Below are positions 1 through 8,984 of a DNA stretch of 64,000 bases, in pieces. The notes under the pieces are model-generated. The model was not told where the DNA came from. It worked only from the letters and a program-made list of their open reading frames with translations, and ran no database searches. The first letter of the stretch is position 1; the number at the start of each line of letters is the position of its first letter. Origin of the DNA: an uncultured Dehalococcoidia bacterium (GTDB lineage: Bacteria > Chloroflexota > Dehalococcoidia > Bin125); NCBI GenBank assembly GCA_958295515.1, contig CATQGW010000003.1, forward strand, positions 186,001-250,000, in the 5' to 3' direction. The position numbers and the translations under genes are program-made.

Positions 1-1
1 C

Positions 2-1327
2 CAGTTCGTCGACGAGTTCGCCTGGATTGACGCGCAGTCGCTGGGCTTCAACATCGGCTACGCCTTCGGCGTGGACGGCCTCTCGATGCCGTTGGTGCTG
101 CTGACCGGCGTGCTCAGCGTGGTCGCCGTGCTCGTCTCCTGGAAGATCGACCTGCGGCCCAAGGAGTACTTCGTCTGGCTGCTGGTGCTCGAGACTTCGG
201 TGTTGGGTGTCTTCACCGCGCTCGACCTGATCTTCTTCTTCCTCTTCTGGGAGCTCGAGCTGATCCCGATGTTCCTGCTGATCAGCATCTGGGGCAGCGG
301 CAACCGCAACTACTCGGCGATGAAGTTCGTGCTCTACACGGTGTTCGGCTCGGCGTTCATGCTGGCCGGCTTCCTGGTGCTGGGCTCGGCGGCGGACACG
401 TTCGATATCCGCGAGCTGCGTGGAGCCGATCTGGGCGCGGCGATTCTGCCGGCGCAGGCGATCTTCTCCTTCATCCTGATCGCCTTCGCGATCAAGCTGC
501 CCGTCTTCCCGCTGCATACCTGGCTGCCCGACGCGCACACCGACGCACCCACGGCGGTGTCCGTGCTGCTGGCCGGGGTGCTGCTGAAGATGGGCGGCTA
601 CGGCATCCTGCGGCTGCTCTTCACGCTGATGCCGGAGGTCGGCGCGGACGCCGATCTGGCGCTGGCGATCATCGGCGCGGTTTCGATCGTCTACGGGGCG
701 ATCGTGACGATCAGACAAACCGATCTCAAACGCCTGATCGCCTATTCATCCGTCTCACATATGGGCTTCGTGCTGCTCGGCGTCTCCGCGCTGGGCGTGA
801 CGGGGATGAGCGGCGCGGCGCTCCAGCTGGTCACGCACGGCCTGATTACGGGCATGCTGTTCGTGATGGTGGGGCTGATCTACGACCGCACGCACACGCG
901 GCAGATCGGCGAGATGCGCGGGTTAATCCACTACATGCCGCTGCTCGGCGCGGGGTTAGTGTTCGCCGGCCTGGCGGGGTTGGGGCTGCCCGCGCTGGCG
1001 GGATTTGTGGCTGAGATCACGATCTTCCTCGGCGCGTTCGGGCAGCATGAAGCGCCGGTGCTGGTCTCGATGCTGGGCGTGCTGCTGGCGGCCGGCTACA
1101 TTCTCTGGGCGCTCCAGCGCTCGATCTTCGGCCCGCGCGACGAGAAGTGGGCGGGCCTGACCGACTCGAACCACTGGACGGAGTTCGCGGCGATCGGCGC
1201 GCTGACCGCGCTGATCATCCTGCTCGGCGTCTACCCGCGGCTGGTCATGGATCTGCTGGAGCAGGGCGTGACGCCGATCGTCGAGCAGATTGAGGCGGTC
1301 GCGGCGATGGGCGGAGGAGGCGGCTGA
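2..1327 (+). CDS. nuoM: NADH-quinone oxidoreductase subunit M, 5' end missing
   Basis: Proton-pumping membrane subunit of respiratory complex I. The reading frame is open from base 2, so the true start lies upstream of the window; about 441 residues are present. Seen: hydrophobic segments throughout, the GVDGLSMPLVLLTG entry motif at the N-terminal side, the conserved acidic segment LFWELELIPMFLL that holds the Glu used in proton transfer, and HTWLPDAHTDAPTAVSVLLA with the following LLKMGGYGILR. The Mrp-antiporter family (NuoL/M/N) is certain; subunit M is chosen from these motifs and from the nuoN that follows. Its stop overlaps the nuoN start as ATGA, so the two are translationally coupled. 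The remaining nuo genes are presumably just upstream. Confidence 0.96.
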   Translation, partial: QFVDEFAWIDAQSLGFNIGYAFGVDGLSMPLVLLTGVLSVVAVLVSWKIDLRPKEYFVWLLVLETSVLGVFTALDLIFFFLFWELELIPMFLLISIWGSGNRNYSAMKFVLYTVFGSAFMLAGFLVLGSAADTFDIRELRGADLGAAILPAQAIFSFILIAFAIKLPVFPLHTWLPDAHTDAPTAVSVLLAGVLLKMGGYGILRLLFTLMPEVGADADLALAIIGAVSIVYGAIVTIRQTDLKRLIAYSSVSHMGFVLLGVSALGVTGMSGAALQLVTHGLITGMLFVMVGLIYDRTHTRQIGEMRGLIHYMPLLGAGLVFAGLAGLGLPALAGFVAEITIFLGAFGQHEAPVLVSMLGVLLAAGYILWALQRSIFGPRDEKWAGLTDSNHWTEFAAIGALTALIILLGVYPRLVMDLLEQGVTPIVEQIEAVAAMGGGGG

Positions 1328-2802
1328 TGCTCAGCGACGTCAACCTGCTCGGCCCCGAACTGGTCCTGATGGTGGTCGGCGGCTTCCTGCTGATCGCGGA
1401 TCTGTTCATCAAGCATCGCCGCGTGCTGGTCGGTGTGACCGTGGCCGCGCTGCTCGGTTCGCTGGTCTACACCACGGCGCTGCTCTCCGAGGGCTTCGTC
1501 GGTAACGACGCTTTCAACGGCATCCTCGTTTTCGATCACTTCGCGGTCTTCTTCCAGGTGCTGCTGATTGGGGCGGCGCTGGCGGCGGTGCTCGTTTCGC
1601 AGCCCACGCTGGCGCGGCTGCCGTCGCGTCGCGGCGAATATCTGGCGCTGATCCTGTTCAGCACTGCCGGCCTTCAGCTGCTGGCGGGGACGCGCGACCT
1701 GATCGGCATCTTCATCGCGCTGGAGCTGACCTCGATCGCGCAGTACGTGCTGGTCGGTTTCCATAAGGACCGTTGGGGCAGCGAGGCGGGGCTGAAGTAC
1801 CTGCTGACCGGCGCGATCGCCTCCGCCGTGCTGCTCTATGGGATGGCGATTCTGCTGGGGCTGACCGGCTCGACCAACCTCGCCGATATCTCGCGCTACA
1901 TCGCGCTGGAGGGTGCGGGGCGGGAGGAGGCGCTGGTGCTGGCGGCGGTGTTCCTGATCGTCGGGTTCGGCTTCAAGGCGGCCGTTGCGCCGTTCCAGAT
2001 GTGGGCGCCCGACGCTTATACCGGCGCGCCCACGCCGATCGCCGCCTATCTCTCGGTCGCCTCCAAGGCCGCCGCCTTTGCGATCCTGATCCGCGTCTTC
2101 TTCGAGGCGCTGGGCGACGACCTGCTGGCCGAGCACTGGAAGACGATCTTCGCGGCGCTGGCGACCATTTCGATGTTCGTGGGCAACGTGTTCGCGCTGC
2201 GCCAGAACAACATCAAGCGGATGCTGGCGTATTCATCGGTTGCGCAGGCGGGCACGCTGCTGATTGGTCTGGCGGCGATCTCCGCGGACCGCAGCGAGCT
2301 GCTCGGGGCGAGCGGGATGCTTTTCTACCTCGCCGGCTACACCGTGACCAACCTGGCGGCGTTCGTGGTGATCATCATCATCGCCAACCAGCGCGGCACC
2401 TACAACATCAACGACTACGCGGGGCTGGGACGCCGCATGCCGTGGCTCTCGGGCATCCTCGCGTTCGCGCTGATTTCGCTGATTGGGCTGCCACCCACGG
2501 CGCTGTTCTTCGGCAAGATTTACCTGTTCGACACCGCCGTGCAGAGCGGGTTGGGCTGGCTGGCGGTGATTGGGACGATCAATACGGTGATCAGCGCCGC
2601 CTACTATCTGCGCCCGGTCAAGGCGATGTTCGTCGACCAGCCAGAGACGGAGGAGGACGAGCCGCCGGTCCCCGTCGCGCCAACCTCGCGCGGCGTGCTG
2701 ACCACGTTGAGTCTGGCCAGCCTCGGCATCCTGATCATCGGGCTGGTGCCCTCGCTGGTGATCGATGTCGCCGAGCAGGCGGTCTCCGCGATTCTCTCCT
2801 GA
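1327..2802 (+). CDS. nuoN: NADH-quinone oxidoreductase subunit N
   Basis: Antiporter-like membrane subunit of complex I, 491 residues, the usual family length. Seen: many transmembrane segments, the IGIFIALELTSIAQYVL segment with the conserved Glu, the FKAAVAPFQMWAPDAYTGAP motif with the pumping Lys, and the KRMLAYSSVAQAG segment. It starts inside the nuoM stop codon (ATGA overlap) and is the last gene of the nuo operon visible here, which fits the usual order ending in L-M-N. The next gene, ybeY, begins 4 bases after its stop and may be read through from the same transcript. Confidence 0.97.
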   Translation: MLSDVNLLGPELVLMVVGGFLLIADLFIKHRRVLVGVTVAALLGSLVYTTALLSEGFVGNDAFNGILVFDHFAVFFQVLLIGAALAAVLVSQPTLARLPSRRGEYLALILFSTAGLQLLAGTRDLIGIFIALELTSIAQYVLVGFHKDRWGSEAGLKYLLTGAIASAVLLYGMAILLGLTGSTNLADISRYIALEGAGREEALVLAAVFLIVGFGFKAAVAPFQMWAPDAYTGAPTPIAAYLSVASKAAAFAILIRVFFEALGDDLLAEHWKTIFAALATISMFVGNVFALRQNNIKRMLAYSSVAQAGTLLIGLAAISADRSELLGASGMLFYLAGYTVTNLAAFVVIIIIANQRGTYNINDYAGLGRRMPWLSGILAFALISLIGLPPTALFFGKIYLFDTAVQSGLGWLAVIGTINTVISAAYYLRPVKAMFVDQPETEEDEPPVPVAPTSRGVLTTLSLASLGILIIGLVPSLVIDVAEQAVSAILS

Positions 2803-2806
2803 GCGC

Positions 2807-3286
2807 GTGACGCCGGCAGCCCGCCGCCATGTCGTCGATGTCTCAATCGGCGCTGCCTACGAACACCGCGTCGATCAGTCCCTGCTTGACCTCTGCGTGC
2901 GCGAGACGCTGGCCTCGCGGCGGCTGCGCAGCCCGCGGATTGTCGGCGTTGCGGTGACCGACTCACAGCGTGTGCGGCGGCTCAATCGACGCTGGCGCGG
3001 CGAGGACGAGGCGACCGATGTGCTCTCGTTCAACACCGACTTCCCCGGCCTGGCGCGCCCCGACGGGGCGCTTGAACTGGGGGAGATCGTGATCGCGCTG
3101 CCGGTCGCCGCGCGCGGCGCGCGCGCGCGCGGCGTGGAGCTGGCCGACGAGCTGGCGCTGCTCACCGCGCATGGCGTTCTGCATCTGCTGGGCTACGACC
3201 ACGAGACGCCGAGCGAGGACTTGCACATGCGCGAGCTGGAGCGAACGGCGCTAGCGCGCGCCGGTCGTCCACAGGCGGCGCGATGA
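2807..3286 (+). CDS. ybeY: Endoribonuclease YbeY, rRNA maturation factor
   Basis: Metal-dependent single-strand endoribonuclease of the UPF0054 family, involved in 16S rRNA 3' processing and ribosome quality control. The zinc motif HGVLHLLGYDH with three His lies near residue 120 of 159, and the DVLSF segment typical of the family is upstream of it. An ATG at 2765 is in frame but would overlap nuoN by 38 bases; the GTG at 2807, 4 bases after the nuoN stop, gives a normal N-terminus and is preferred. The C-terminal region is Arg/Ala-rich. The function call is firm; the start is not. Confidence 0.93.
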   Translation: MTPAARRHVVDVSIGAAYEHRVDQSLLDLCVRETLASRRLRSPRIVGVAVTDSQRVRRLNRRWRGEDEATDVLSFNTDFPGLARPDGALELGEIVIALPVAARGARARGVELADELALLTAHGVLHLLGYDHETPSEDLHMRELERTALARAGRPQAAR

Positions 3287-3314
3287 ATGGGCTGCGACCT
3301 CCTACACTGGAACG

Positions 3315-5027
3315 GTGCGAAGCACTGTTCTCTACCGCAAGTGGCGCCCCGACGATTTCGACAGCGTGGCCGGGCAGGAGCCGGTGGTGCGCACGTTGCG
3401 CAACGCGGTGTCGCAGGACAAAATCTCGCACGCTTACCTGTTCTGCGGGCCGCGCGGGACGGGCAAGACGACCACGGCGCGGATTTTGGCGCGCGCGATT
3501 AACGGGGTCGCGCCCAGCGCGGGCGCGCTCGACGGCGGCGACGGTCTGGGTTTCGACCTGATCGAGATCGACGCGGCCAGCAATCGCGGGATTGACGACA
3601 TCCGCGAGCTGCGCGAACGCGCCAACTACCAACCCGGCTCGGCGCGCTTCAAGGTCTACCTGATTGACGAGGTGCATCAGCTGACCGGCGCAGCCGCGGA
3701 CGCGCTGCTGAAGACGCTCGAAGAGCCGCCGCCGCATGTGGTGTTCATTCTCGCCACGACCGATCCCGAAGCGCTCAAGCCCACGATTCTGAGCCGCTGC
3801 CAGCGCTACGACTTCCGCCGCGTGGCGGTCGACGACATCGTCGGGCGGCTGCGCACGATCGCCGATGCAGAGGCGATCACGATCAGCGACGATGCGCTGC
3901 GGCTGATCGCGCGTGAAGCGACCGGCTCGCTGCGCGACGCGGTGAATCTGTTGGACCAACTCTGGACGACCTGCGGCGACGACGTGTCGCTGGAGGCGGC
4001 GCAAGAGGCGCTGGGGCTGAGTCCGGACGCGCGGGCGCTCGATCTGGTCGGCGCGGCGCTGCGCAAGGACCTCGCCGCCGGGCTGGGCGTGCTGGGCGCG
4101 GTGCAGTCGGACGCGATTGATTTTTTGCGCTTCAAAAAGCAGGTGGTGACCCACCTGCGGCATGTGCTGCTGCTGCTGACCGGCGCGGAGGGTTCGCTGT
4201 CGCTGAGCAAGCCGGAGGAGGAGCGGCTGCGCGAGGTCGGCAAGGGGGCGGAGGCGTCCGTGGCGGTGGCGGCGCTGCGCGCCTTCGCCGACGCCGATGT
4301 GCGCTCGGACCCGTACTCGCCGCTGCCGCTGGAGCTGGCGCTGGCGAACATCGTCTACGGTCCGACGCCTGCGCCCGCCGCGGCTGCGCCGGCTCCGCCT
4401 GCGCCGGCGCGACAGCGGCAGCAGCAGGCGCGTGGCGGACAGCGCGGCGGCGGACAGCGTCGCTCTGCGCCGGCGTCGGCTGCGGCGAGCGGCCAGCGCG
4501 CGCAATCAGCGCCGCCTGCGCAGACGCCGCCCGCGCAAGCGCCGCCCGCGGCTGCGGCGAGCCGAGCCGTGCGCGAGACCCCGGCTCGCGCGGGACGGCC
4601 CGCCGCCGATGAGCGAATCACGAAGATTCGCCGCGAACTCGAAGACAAGGGCAATCGCCGCCTGGCTGCGATGCTCAATGGTTCTTGCCGCATCGTTGAG
4701 GAGACCGAGGCGAAGCTGACGTTCGGTTTCTTTCCCACCTACCAGGACTTCCACCTTGCGAAGGTGCGAGAGGCGCTCAACGAGGTGTCGGCCGCAGCTT
4801 CGACGGTGTTGGGGCGCGCGGTGACCGTTGAATGCGTCCCGATCGATGACGGCGACGGCAGGCGTAGGTCGAATGCGCCCGCGCCGGCGACGAACGCGCC
4901 CGCGGCTGCGCCGGCGGCAAATACGCCCGCGGCGGCGGCGAAGCCTGAAGCGCCGCCCGAGCCGTCGTATAGTCCACTGGTAGACGACGCGCTCAAGCAG
5001 TTTGGCGCGCGCGTGGTGGACTCCTGA
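3315..5027 (+). CDS. dnaX: DNA polymerase III subunit gamma/tau
   Basis: AAA+ clamp-loader ATPase, 570 residues, GTG start. Seen: the N-terminal LYRKWRP signature at residues 6-12, Walker A GPRGTGKT at 45-52, Walker B LIDEVH at 116-121, sensor-1 ILATTDPE, the SRCQRYDF arginine-finger segment, then a long Ala/Pro/Gln-rich linker (about 355-440) and a C-terminal domain. The four-cysteine zinc module normally found between Walker A and the IDAAS motif is absent: residues 63-80 contain no Cys. No frameshift-type slippery A run is evident, so a separate gamma form is not predicted. The following ybaB and recR give the widely conserved dnaX-ybaB-recR order. Confidence 0.96.
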   Translation: MRSTVLYRKWRPDDFDSVAGQEPVVRTLRNAVSQDKISHAYLFCGPRGTGKTTTARILARAINGVAPSAGALDGGDGLGFDLIEIDAASNRGIDDIRELRERANYQPGSARFKVYLIDEVHQLTGAAADALLKTLEEPPPHVVFILATTDPEALKPTILSRCQRYDFRRVAVDDIVGRLRTIADAEAITISDDALRLIAREATGSLRDAVNLLDQLWTTCGDDVSLEAAQEALGLSPDARALDLVGAALRKDLAAGLGVLGAVQSDAIDFLRFKKQVVTHLRHVLLLLTGAEGSLSLSKPEEERLREVGKGAEASVAVAALRAFADADVRSDPYSPLPLELALANIVYGPTPAPAAAAPAPPAPARQRQQQARGGQRGGGQRRSAPASAAASGQRAQSAPPAQTPPAQAPPAAAASRAVRETPARAGRPAADERITKIRRELEDKGNRRLAAMLNGSCRIVEETEAKLTFGFFPTYQDFHLAKVREALNEVSAAASTVLGRAVTVECVPIDDGDGRRRSNAPAPATNAPAAAPAANTPAAAAKPEAPPEPSYSPLVDDALKQFGARVVDS

Positions 5028-5044
5028 GCGGAACGGAGCGGGCA

Positions 5045-5425
5045 ATGGCCAAGAAAGGCGGCATGTTTCGTCAGTCGCGGCGCCCGGCGCGCGGGCAGGG
5101 CGCGGCCGCGGCCGGCGGCCTCAATCCGGAGATGATCCGCCGCGCCCAGGAGCTGCAGGCGCAGATGGCGCAGGCGCAGGACGAACTTAAGGACGCCACC
5201 GTGACCGCCACCGCGGGCGGGGGGATCATCAGCGTCACGGTGGGCGGCGATCACAAGCTGCGCGAGGTGGCGATTGACCCGGATGTGGTCGATCCGGAGG
5301 ACACCGAGATGCTCCAGGATCTGCTGATGGCGGCGGTCAACGAGGCGCAGGATCAGATGGAGGCGCTGCGCGAGGAGCGGCTTTCGGGGCTGACCGAGGG
5401 GCTGCAAGTCCCCGGCCTGCAATAG
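5045..5425 (+). CDS. ybaB: YbaB/EbfC family nucleoid-associated protein
   Basis: Small dimeric DNA-binding protein of 126 residues. The family core (an amphipathic helix rich in Gln/Met, then a beta sheet with GGGIISVTVGGDHKLREV) starts near residue 28. It is preceded by a basic, Gly/Ala-rich extension of about 25 residues not present in the short enterobacterial form. The start follows the dnaX stop by 17 bases with a GGAGCGGG ribosome binding site. Its place between dnaX and recR is the conserved arrangement in many phyla, and suggests a link to replication or recombination that remains poorly defined. Confidence 0.93.
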   Translation: MAKKGGMFRQSRRPARGQGAAAAGGLNPEMIRRAQELQAQMAQAQDELKDATVTATAGGGIISVTVGGDHKLREVAIDPDVVDPEDTEMLQDLLMAAVNEAQDQMEALREERLSGLTEGLQVPGLQ

Positions 5426-5434
5426 GCGCGGATT

Positions 5435-6073
5435 GTGCAGCGTTCGCCCGTCACTGCGCCCACACTCGCGCGGCTGATCGACGCCTTCCACCGCCTGCCG
5501 GGGATCGGCCCGAAGAGCGCCCAGCGGCTTGCCTACTACATCCTGCGCGCGCCGCGCGAGGAGGCGGAAGCGCTCGCCGAGGCGCTGCTCGAAGTCAAGG
5601 ACCGCACCCAACTCTGCGGCGTCTGCCAGAACATCACCGACGTCGACCCCTGCGCCGTTTGCAGTGATCCCAACCGCGCCGCCGAGACGATCTGCGTGGT
5701 CGAGGAACCGCTTGACATTGTGGCGATTGAGCGCACCGGCGCGCACCGCGGGCGCTATCACGTGCTGCACGGCGCGATCAGCCCGATGGACGGGATCGGC
5801 CCGGAGGACCTCAAGGTGCGCGAATTGCTCGCGCGGCTGGGCGATCAGGGCGTGCAGGAGGTGATTCTGGCGACCAATCCCAACCTTGAGGGCGAGGCGA
5901 CGGCGGGCTATCTCTCGCGGGTGATCGGCGCGATGGGGCTGCGGATCACGCGGCTCGCGCACGGCCTGCCGGTCGGCGCGGATGTTGAATACGCCGACGA
6001 GCGCACGCTGCGTGAGGCGCTCACCCACCGGGTGCTGATGGACGGCGAGCCCGACCGATACGAGGCGCGCTGA
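5435..6073 (+). CDS. recR: Recombination mediator RecR
   Basis: Ring-forming zinc protein that works with RecO (and RecF) to load RecA on SSB-coated DNA. 212 residues, GTG start. Seen in order: the helix-hairpin-helix FHRLPGIGPKSAQRLAYYIL near residue 17, the four-cysteine zinc motif CGVCQNITDVDPCAVC near residue 61, and a TOPRIM domain with ICVVEEPLDIVAIE and ATNPNLEGEATAGYL. The gene ends in a TGATG overlap with recO, so the two partners are translated together. Confidence 0.97.
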   Translation: MQRSPVTAPTLARLIDAFHRLPGIGPKSAQRLAYYILRAPREEAEALAEALLEVKDRTQLCGVCQNITDVDPCAVCSDPNRAAETICVVEEPLDIVAIERTGAHRGRYHVLHGAISPMDGIGPEDLKVRELLARLGDQGVQEVILATNPNLEGEATAGYLSRVIGAMGLRITRLAHGLPVGADVEYADERTLREALTHRVLMDGEPDRYEAR

Positions 6074-6873
6074 TGCCGCGCACGCAGCCGCTGCGCACCG
6101 AAGCGATCGTGCTGCGCCAGCGCCCGATCGGCGACGCCGACAAGGTCTGCGTGCTGCTTTCGCCGGCGCACGGGCGAATGGAGGCCGTTGCGCGCGGTGT
6201 GCGCAAGACGACCAGCCGGCTGGCGGGGCATGTCGACACGCTCAGCCGCGGGACCTTTCAGCTGGCGCGCGGACGCTCGATGTACATCGTCACCCAGGCG
6301 CAGACGCTCGATGCCTGGCCGTCGCTGCACGACGATATCGACCGGCTCAGCCTCGCCGTTGGGGTTGCCGAGCTAATCGACCGCACGGCCATGCCCGATG
6401 TCGGCAGCCGCTCGCTCTATCGGCTGACGCAGGAGTCGCTGGCGCGCGTGGCGGAGGCCGACGATCCGGCCGCGGCGGTGCGCTGGTTTCAGCTGCGCTG
6501 GCTCGATCAGCAGGGTTATCAGCCGGAGCTCGATGCCTGCGTGCGCTGCCGTGCGGCGCTGGAGCCGGCCGGCAACGGGCTGGCTGCGCTGGAGGGCGGC
6601 GTCGTTTGCCCCGATTGCCACCGCGCCGGCGCGGGCGCGCCGCTGTCGAGCACAGCGTTCAGGTTGCTACGCTATATGCGACGCTCGTCGTTCGACCTCA
6701 CCGCGCAGGTGCGCGTCAACCGCGCCGCCGCGTCGGAGGTTGACCGACACCTGTCGGCGCTCGTTGAGCACGCGCTCGACGGGCGGTTGCGCAGCTCGTC
6801 GTTCGCGCAGGCGCTGGAGGGCGCGGCGCGCGGAGCGAGGAACACGAGAGAAGTCGATCATGCCGCTGTATGA
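6073..6873 (+). CDS. recO: DNA repair protein RecO
   Basis: RecFOR-pathway mediator, 266 residues. The N-terminal OB-fold is recognisable from TEAIVLRQRPIGDADKVCVLL and the TSRLAGHVDTLS segment. A zinc site formed by CVRC near residue 156 and CPDC about 25 residues later is the classic Cys4 of this family, followed by the alpha-helical C-terminal domain. It starts within the recR stop codon. The last 14 bases overlap the start of the downstream fmdB-like gene. The recR-recO coupling supports a joint role in recombinational repair. Confidence 0.95.
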   Translation: MPRTQPLRTEAIVLRQRPIGDADKVCVLLSPAHGRMEAVARGVRKTTSRLAGHVDTLSRGTFQLARGRSMYIVTQAQTLDAWPSLHDDIDRLSLAVGVAELIDRTAMPDVGSRSLYRLTQESLARVAEADDPAAAVRWFQLRWLDQQGYQPELDACVRCRAALEPAGNGLAALEGGVVCPDCHRAGAGAPLSSTAFRLLRYMRRSSFDLTAQVRVNRAAASEVDRHLSALVEHALDGRLRSSSFAQALEGAARGARNTREVDHAAV

Positions 6874-7300
6874 GTATCTGTGCGAAGACTGCGAGGGCAT
6901 CTTCGAGGTGGTCCGTCCGATCCGCGAGGCGCCGGAGCCGCAGCCCTGCCCGGAGTGCGACGAGGAGTGCGAGCGGGTGATGCCCTCCGCGTTCTCGGCC
7001 TTTGTGATGCGTCAGGGCTATCCGCGCCGCATCCCCGACCGCGGCAACTACTGGCACCTCGGCCAGGAGGTGACCTACCTGCCCAAGAAGGCGCGCCCCT
7101 ACGAGCACCCGCAGGTGACCAAGCGGCGCGAGCAGGAGCCGCTGGCCACGCAGGACTACACGGATCTGGTGGACCAGAAGATCGCGGAGCGTCGGATCGC
7201 GCGGGAGGATCGCCGCAAGGAGCGCGAGCTGAAGAAGGATCGGATGGCGAAGAAGGCGAAGGAGCTCAAGCCCGCCGCGCACCCCAAGCCGCGCAGCTGA
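6860..7300 (+). CDS. FmdB-type zinc ribbon protein
   Basis: Short protein (146 residues) of the FmdB/CxxC-CxxC regulatory family, named after a putative formamidase regulator; the true role is unknown. The N-terminus MPLYEYLCEDCEGIFE and the second pair CPECDEEC form the zinc ribbon in the first 40 residues. The rest is highly charged, ending in a Lys/Arg-rich tail. The ATG at 6860 gives the canonical family start and lies inside the end of recO. A damaged second copy of part of this gene lies at 8985-9061 on the far side of the HNH gene. Confidence 0.88.
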   Translation: MPLYEYLCEDCEGIFEVVRPIREAPEPQPCPECDEECERVMPSAFSAFVMRQGYPRRIPDRGNYWHLGQEVTYLPKKARPYEHPQVTKRREQEPLATQDYTDLVDQKIAERRIAREDRRKERELKKDRMAKKAKELKPAAHPKPRS

Positions 7301-7302
7301 GC
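7286..7302 (+). repeat. 17-bp direct repeat, left copy
   Basis: The 17 bases AAGCCGCGCAGCTGAGC cover the last codons and stop of the fmdB-like gene. An exact second copy is at 9047-9063. The two copies bracket the HNH gene and look like the scar of an insertion or of a duplication with internal deletion. Confidence 0.85.
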
Positions 7303-7311
7303 AGAGCCGTC

Positions 7312-8955
7312 ATGGCCAAGTCCAACTACCTCTCCTCGCTGACCGACGAAAAACTCGCCGATCTTCGTCAGCGCCTCCTCGCCCGGCAGAACCAACGATG
7401 CTTCATATGCGAGGATGAGATCGACCTTCAGCTCCACAGCGACTCTCTGGACATCGATCACATCGATCCGCTCGCAGCAGACGGCCTGGACGCGGAGAAC
7501 AACTTCGCTCTCACCCACTCCAAGTGCAATCGGAGTAAGGGGGCATCGAATCTAGAGGTCGCCCAGCGGATGTCCAAGTTTGAGCGTCTCCAAAATGAAG
7601 CGCGCAACAATGGTAGGCGAGGTGCGAATCTGGGCGATGTTCTGACCACTTACGGTGGATCCACTGAGGAGCTGCGTCTTCGCCAAGAGTCGAATCTGGT
7701 CAAATTCACGCTGAGTGCGGTAGGCGACGACACGGTTCGCGTCGCCCCCACATGCGCAGACCGGTTGAGCGGAATGAGCTCGTTCTTCGCCGAGTTGCCG
7801 ATCGAGTACCTGCACCACGACGACAAGATCAATCCACGCACCATCGGGTCAAATCTGCGGGGACTCATTGAGGAGTTTCAAAAGGGACGCCCTCAACTAC
7901 ATGTTGCTTTGGCGTGGTGGGCGCCAGAGCCCGAGGGCGACAGTGCGGGCAGAGTGCGGGTGTTCGATGGGCAACATAAGGCGGCAGCGCAAATTCTGTT
8001 AGGGACGCGGTCGCTGCCTGTGAGAGTGTTCCTAAGCCCAGACTCGGATGTTCTTCGGCAGGCGAACACCAACGCTGGCAGCAAGCTCAAGCAGGTTGCT
8101 TTCGACACAGCGGTCATGCATCACCTCGGAAGTTCCCTCTATGCCGATCGTGTCGCGCAGTTCAAGGAGATGCGACATCTCAACGACGACGACTTCTCGT
8201 TCTCTGAGACCGAGTTAGTCGGGTTCTTCAGTGGCGAAAAGAGAGAGATGTTGAGATACATCGTTGATGCGCAGAAGGACGCGATCATGCGTCATGAGAA
8301 CAACCGCCTGACCGAGTTCGTCGAGTGGGCAGGCAAGGGTGCGTCTCTGCCGCTATCCTACAGCGCGATCGACAAGACATTCTTCAGGGAGTTCCTCTTC
8401 AGGAAGGCGTTGGCGACAGATCTCGATGATGGCTTGGAGACGGGTGAGAACCCCCGGCAGCTCGAGCGCGATCAGCTGGTTCGGTTGATGACCATGTACG
8501 CTGAGGCAGTGTTCGTTGACAAGTGGGATCCTGATACAGGCGGGCGACGGCTCGAAAACCGGGTGCAAAAAGGTGAAGCCATCGCGCACGCTCACCTGCG
8601 AGCGTGGCGACTCAGTCGTGAGGAAGTCTTGGCGAACGTCTTGAGCCAGGGCGTTCGTGTGGTTTTAGAACACTACTACGCCCTCCGTCGCCAAAGCGTA
8701 CGCCGGGACCGCTTGCTGCACACGAGGGCACCGGACGAGCTTTGGGACGCGGTGGGTAGCTTCCTTGCCAACCTCGTTGCTCTGCCCTGTTGGGTCGATT
8801 CCCAACTGAGCGGGACAGTGTTCGGCTCGAAGCAAAACTTGGATTTCTGGGAGCGGGTGTTTGACACCGGCAAAGCTCCTAACGGCGTCCAAGTGCTCGC
8901 TCAGAAGATTGACGTGATTGAGATGACCAATCCGCCAGACACGATCCTAACGTGA
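7312..8955 (+). CDS. HNH nuclease fused to a DGQHR/ParB-like domain
   Basis: Protein of 547 residues, not assigned to a named system. Residues 25-77 form an HNH nuclease: C30xxC33, the DIDHID segment with H50, N64, H69 and C72 followed by NRSKG. Residues 160-270 resemble the DGQHR domain known from DndB-like proteins: LPIEYLHHDDKINPR, then VRVFDGQHK at 216-223 (His/Lys where the family has His/Arg) and a QANTNAGSKLK segment. The C-terminal half is alpha-rich and unrecognised. The composition is visibly less GC-rich and the codon choice more relaxed than in its neighbours, and 17-bp direct repeats flank it. An acquired anti-phage or DNA-modification-linked nuclease is likely but is inference. 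Confidence 0.75.
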   Translation: MAKSNYLSSLTDEKLADLRQRLLARQNQRCFICEDEIDLQLHSDSLDIDHIDPLAADGLDAENNFALTHSKCNRSKGASNLEVAQRMSKFERLQNEARNNGRRGANLGDVLTTYGGSTEELRLRQESNLVKFTLSAVGDDTVRVAPTCADRLSGMSSFFAELPIEYLHHDDKINPRTIGSNLRGLIEEFQKGRPQLHVALAWWAPEPEGDSAGRVRVFDGQHKAAAQILLGTRSLPVRVFLSPDSDVLRQANTNAGSKLKQVAFDTAVMHHLGSSLYADRVAQFKEMRHLNDDDFSFSETELVGFFSGEKREMLRYIVDAQKDAIMRHENNRLTEFVEWAGKGASLPLSYSAIDKTFFREFLFRKALATDLDDGLETGENPRQLERDQLVRLMTMYAEAVFVDKWDPDTGGRRLENRVQKGEAIAHAHLRAWRLSREEVLANVLSQGVRVVLEHYYALRRQSVRRDRLLHTRAPDELWDAVGSFLANLVALPCWVDSQLSGTVFGSKQNLDFWERVFDTGKAPNGVQVLAQKIDVIEMTNPPDTILT

Positions 8956-8984
8956 TCGAATCGGGGCGCGACGCCGATCGTTGA

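Noticed and set aside
3283..3561. Alternative frames overlapping the start of dnaX
   Set aside because: They overlap the dnaX N-terminal signature and encode Arg-rich low-complexity products.
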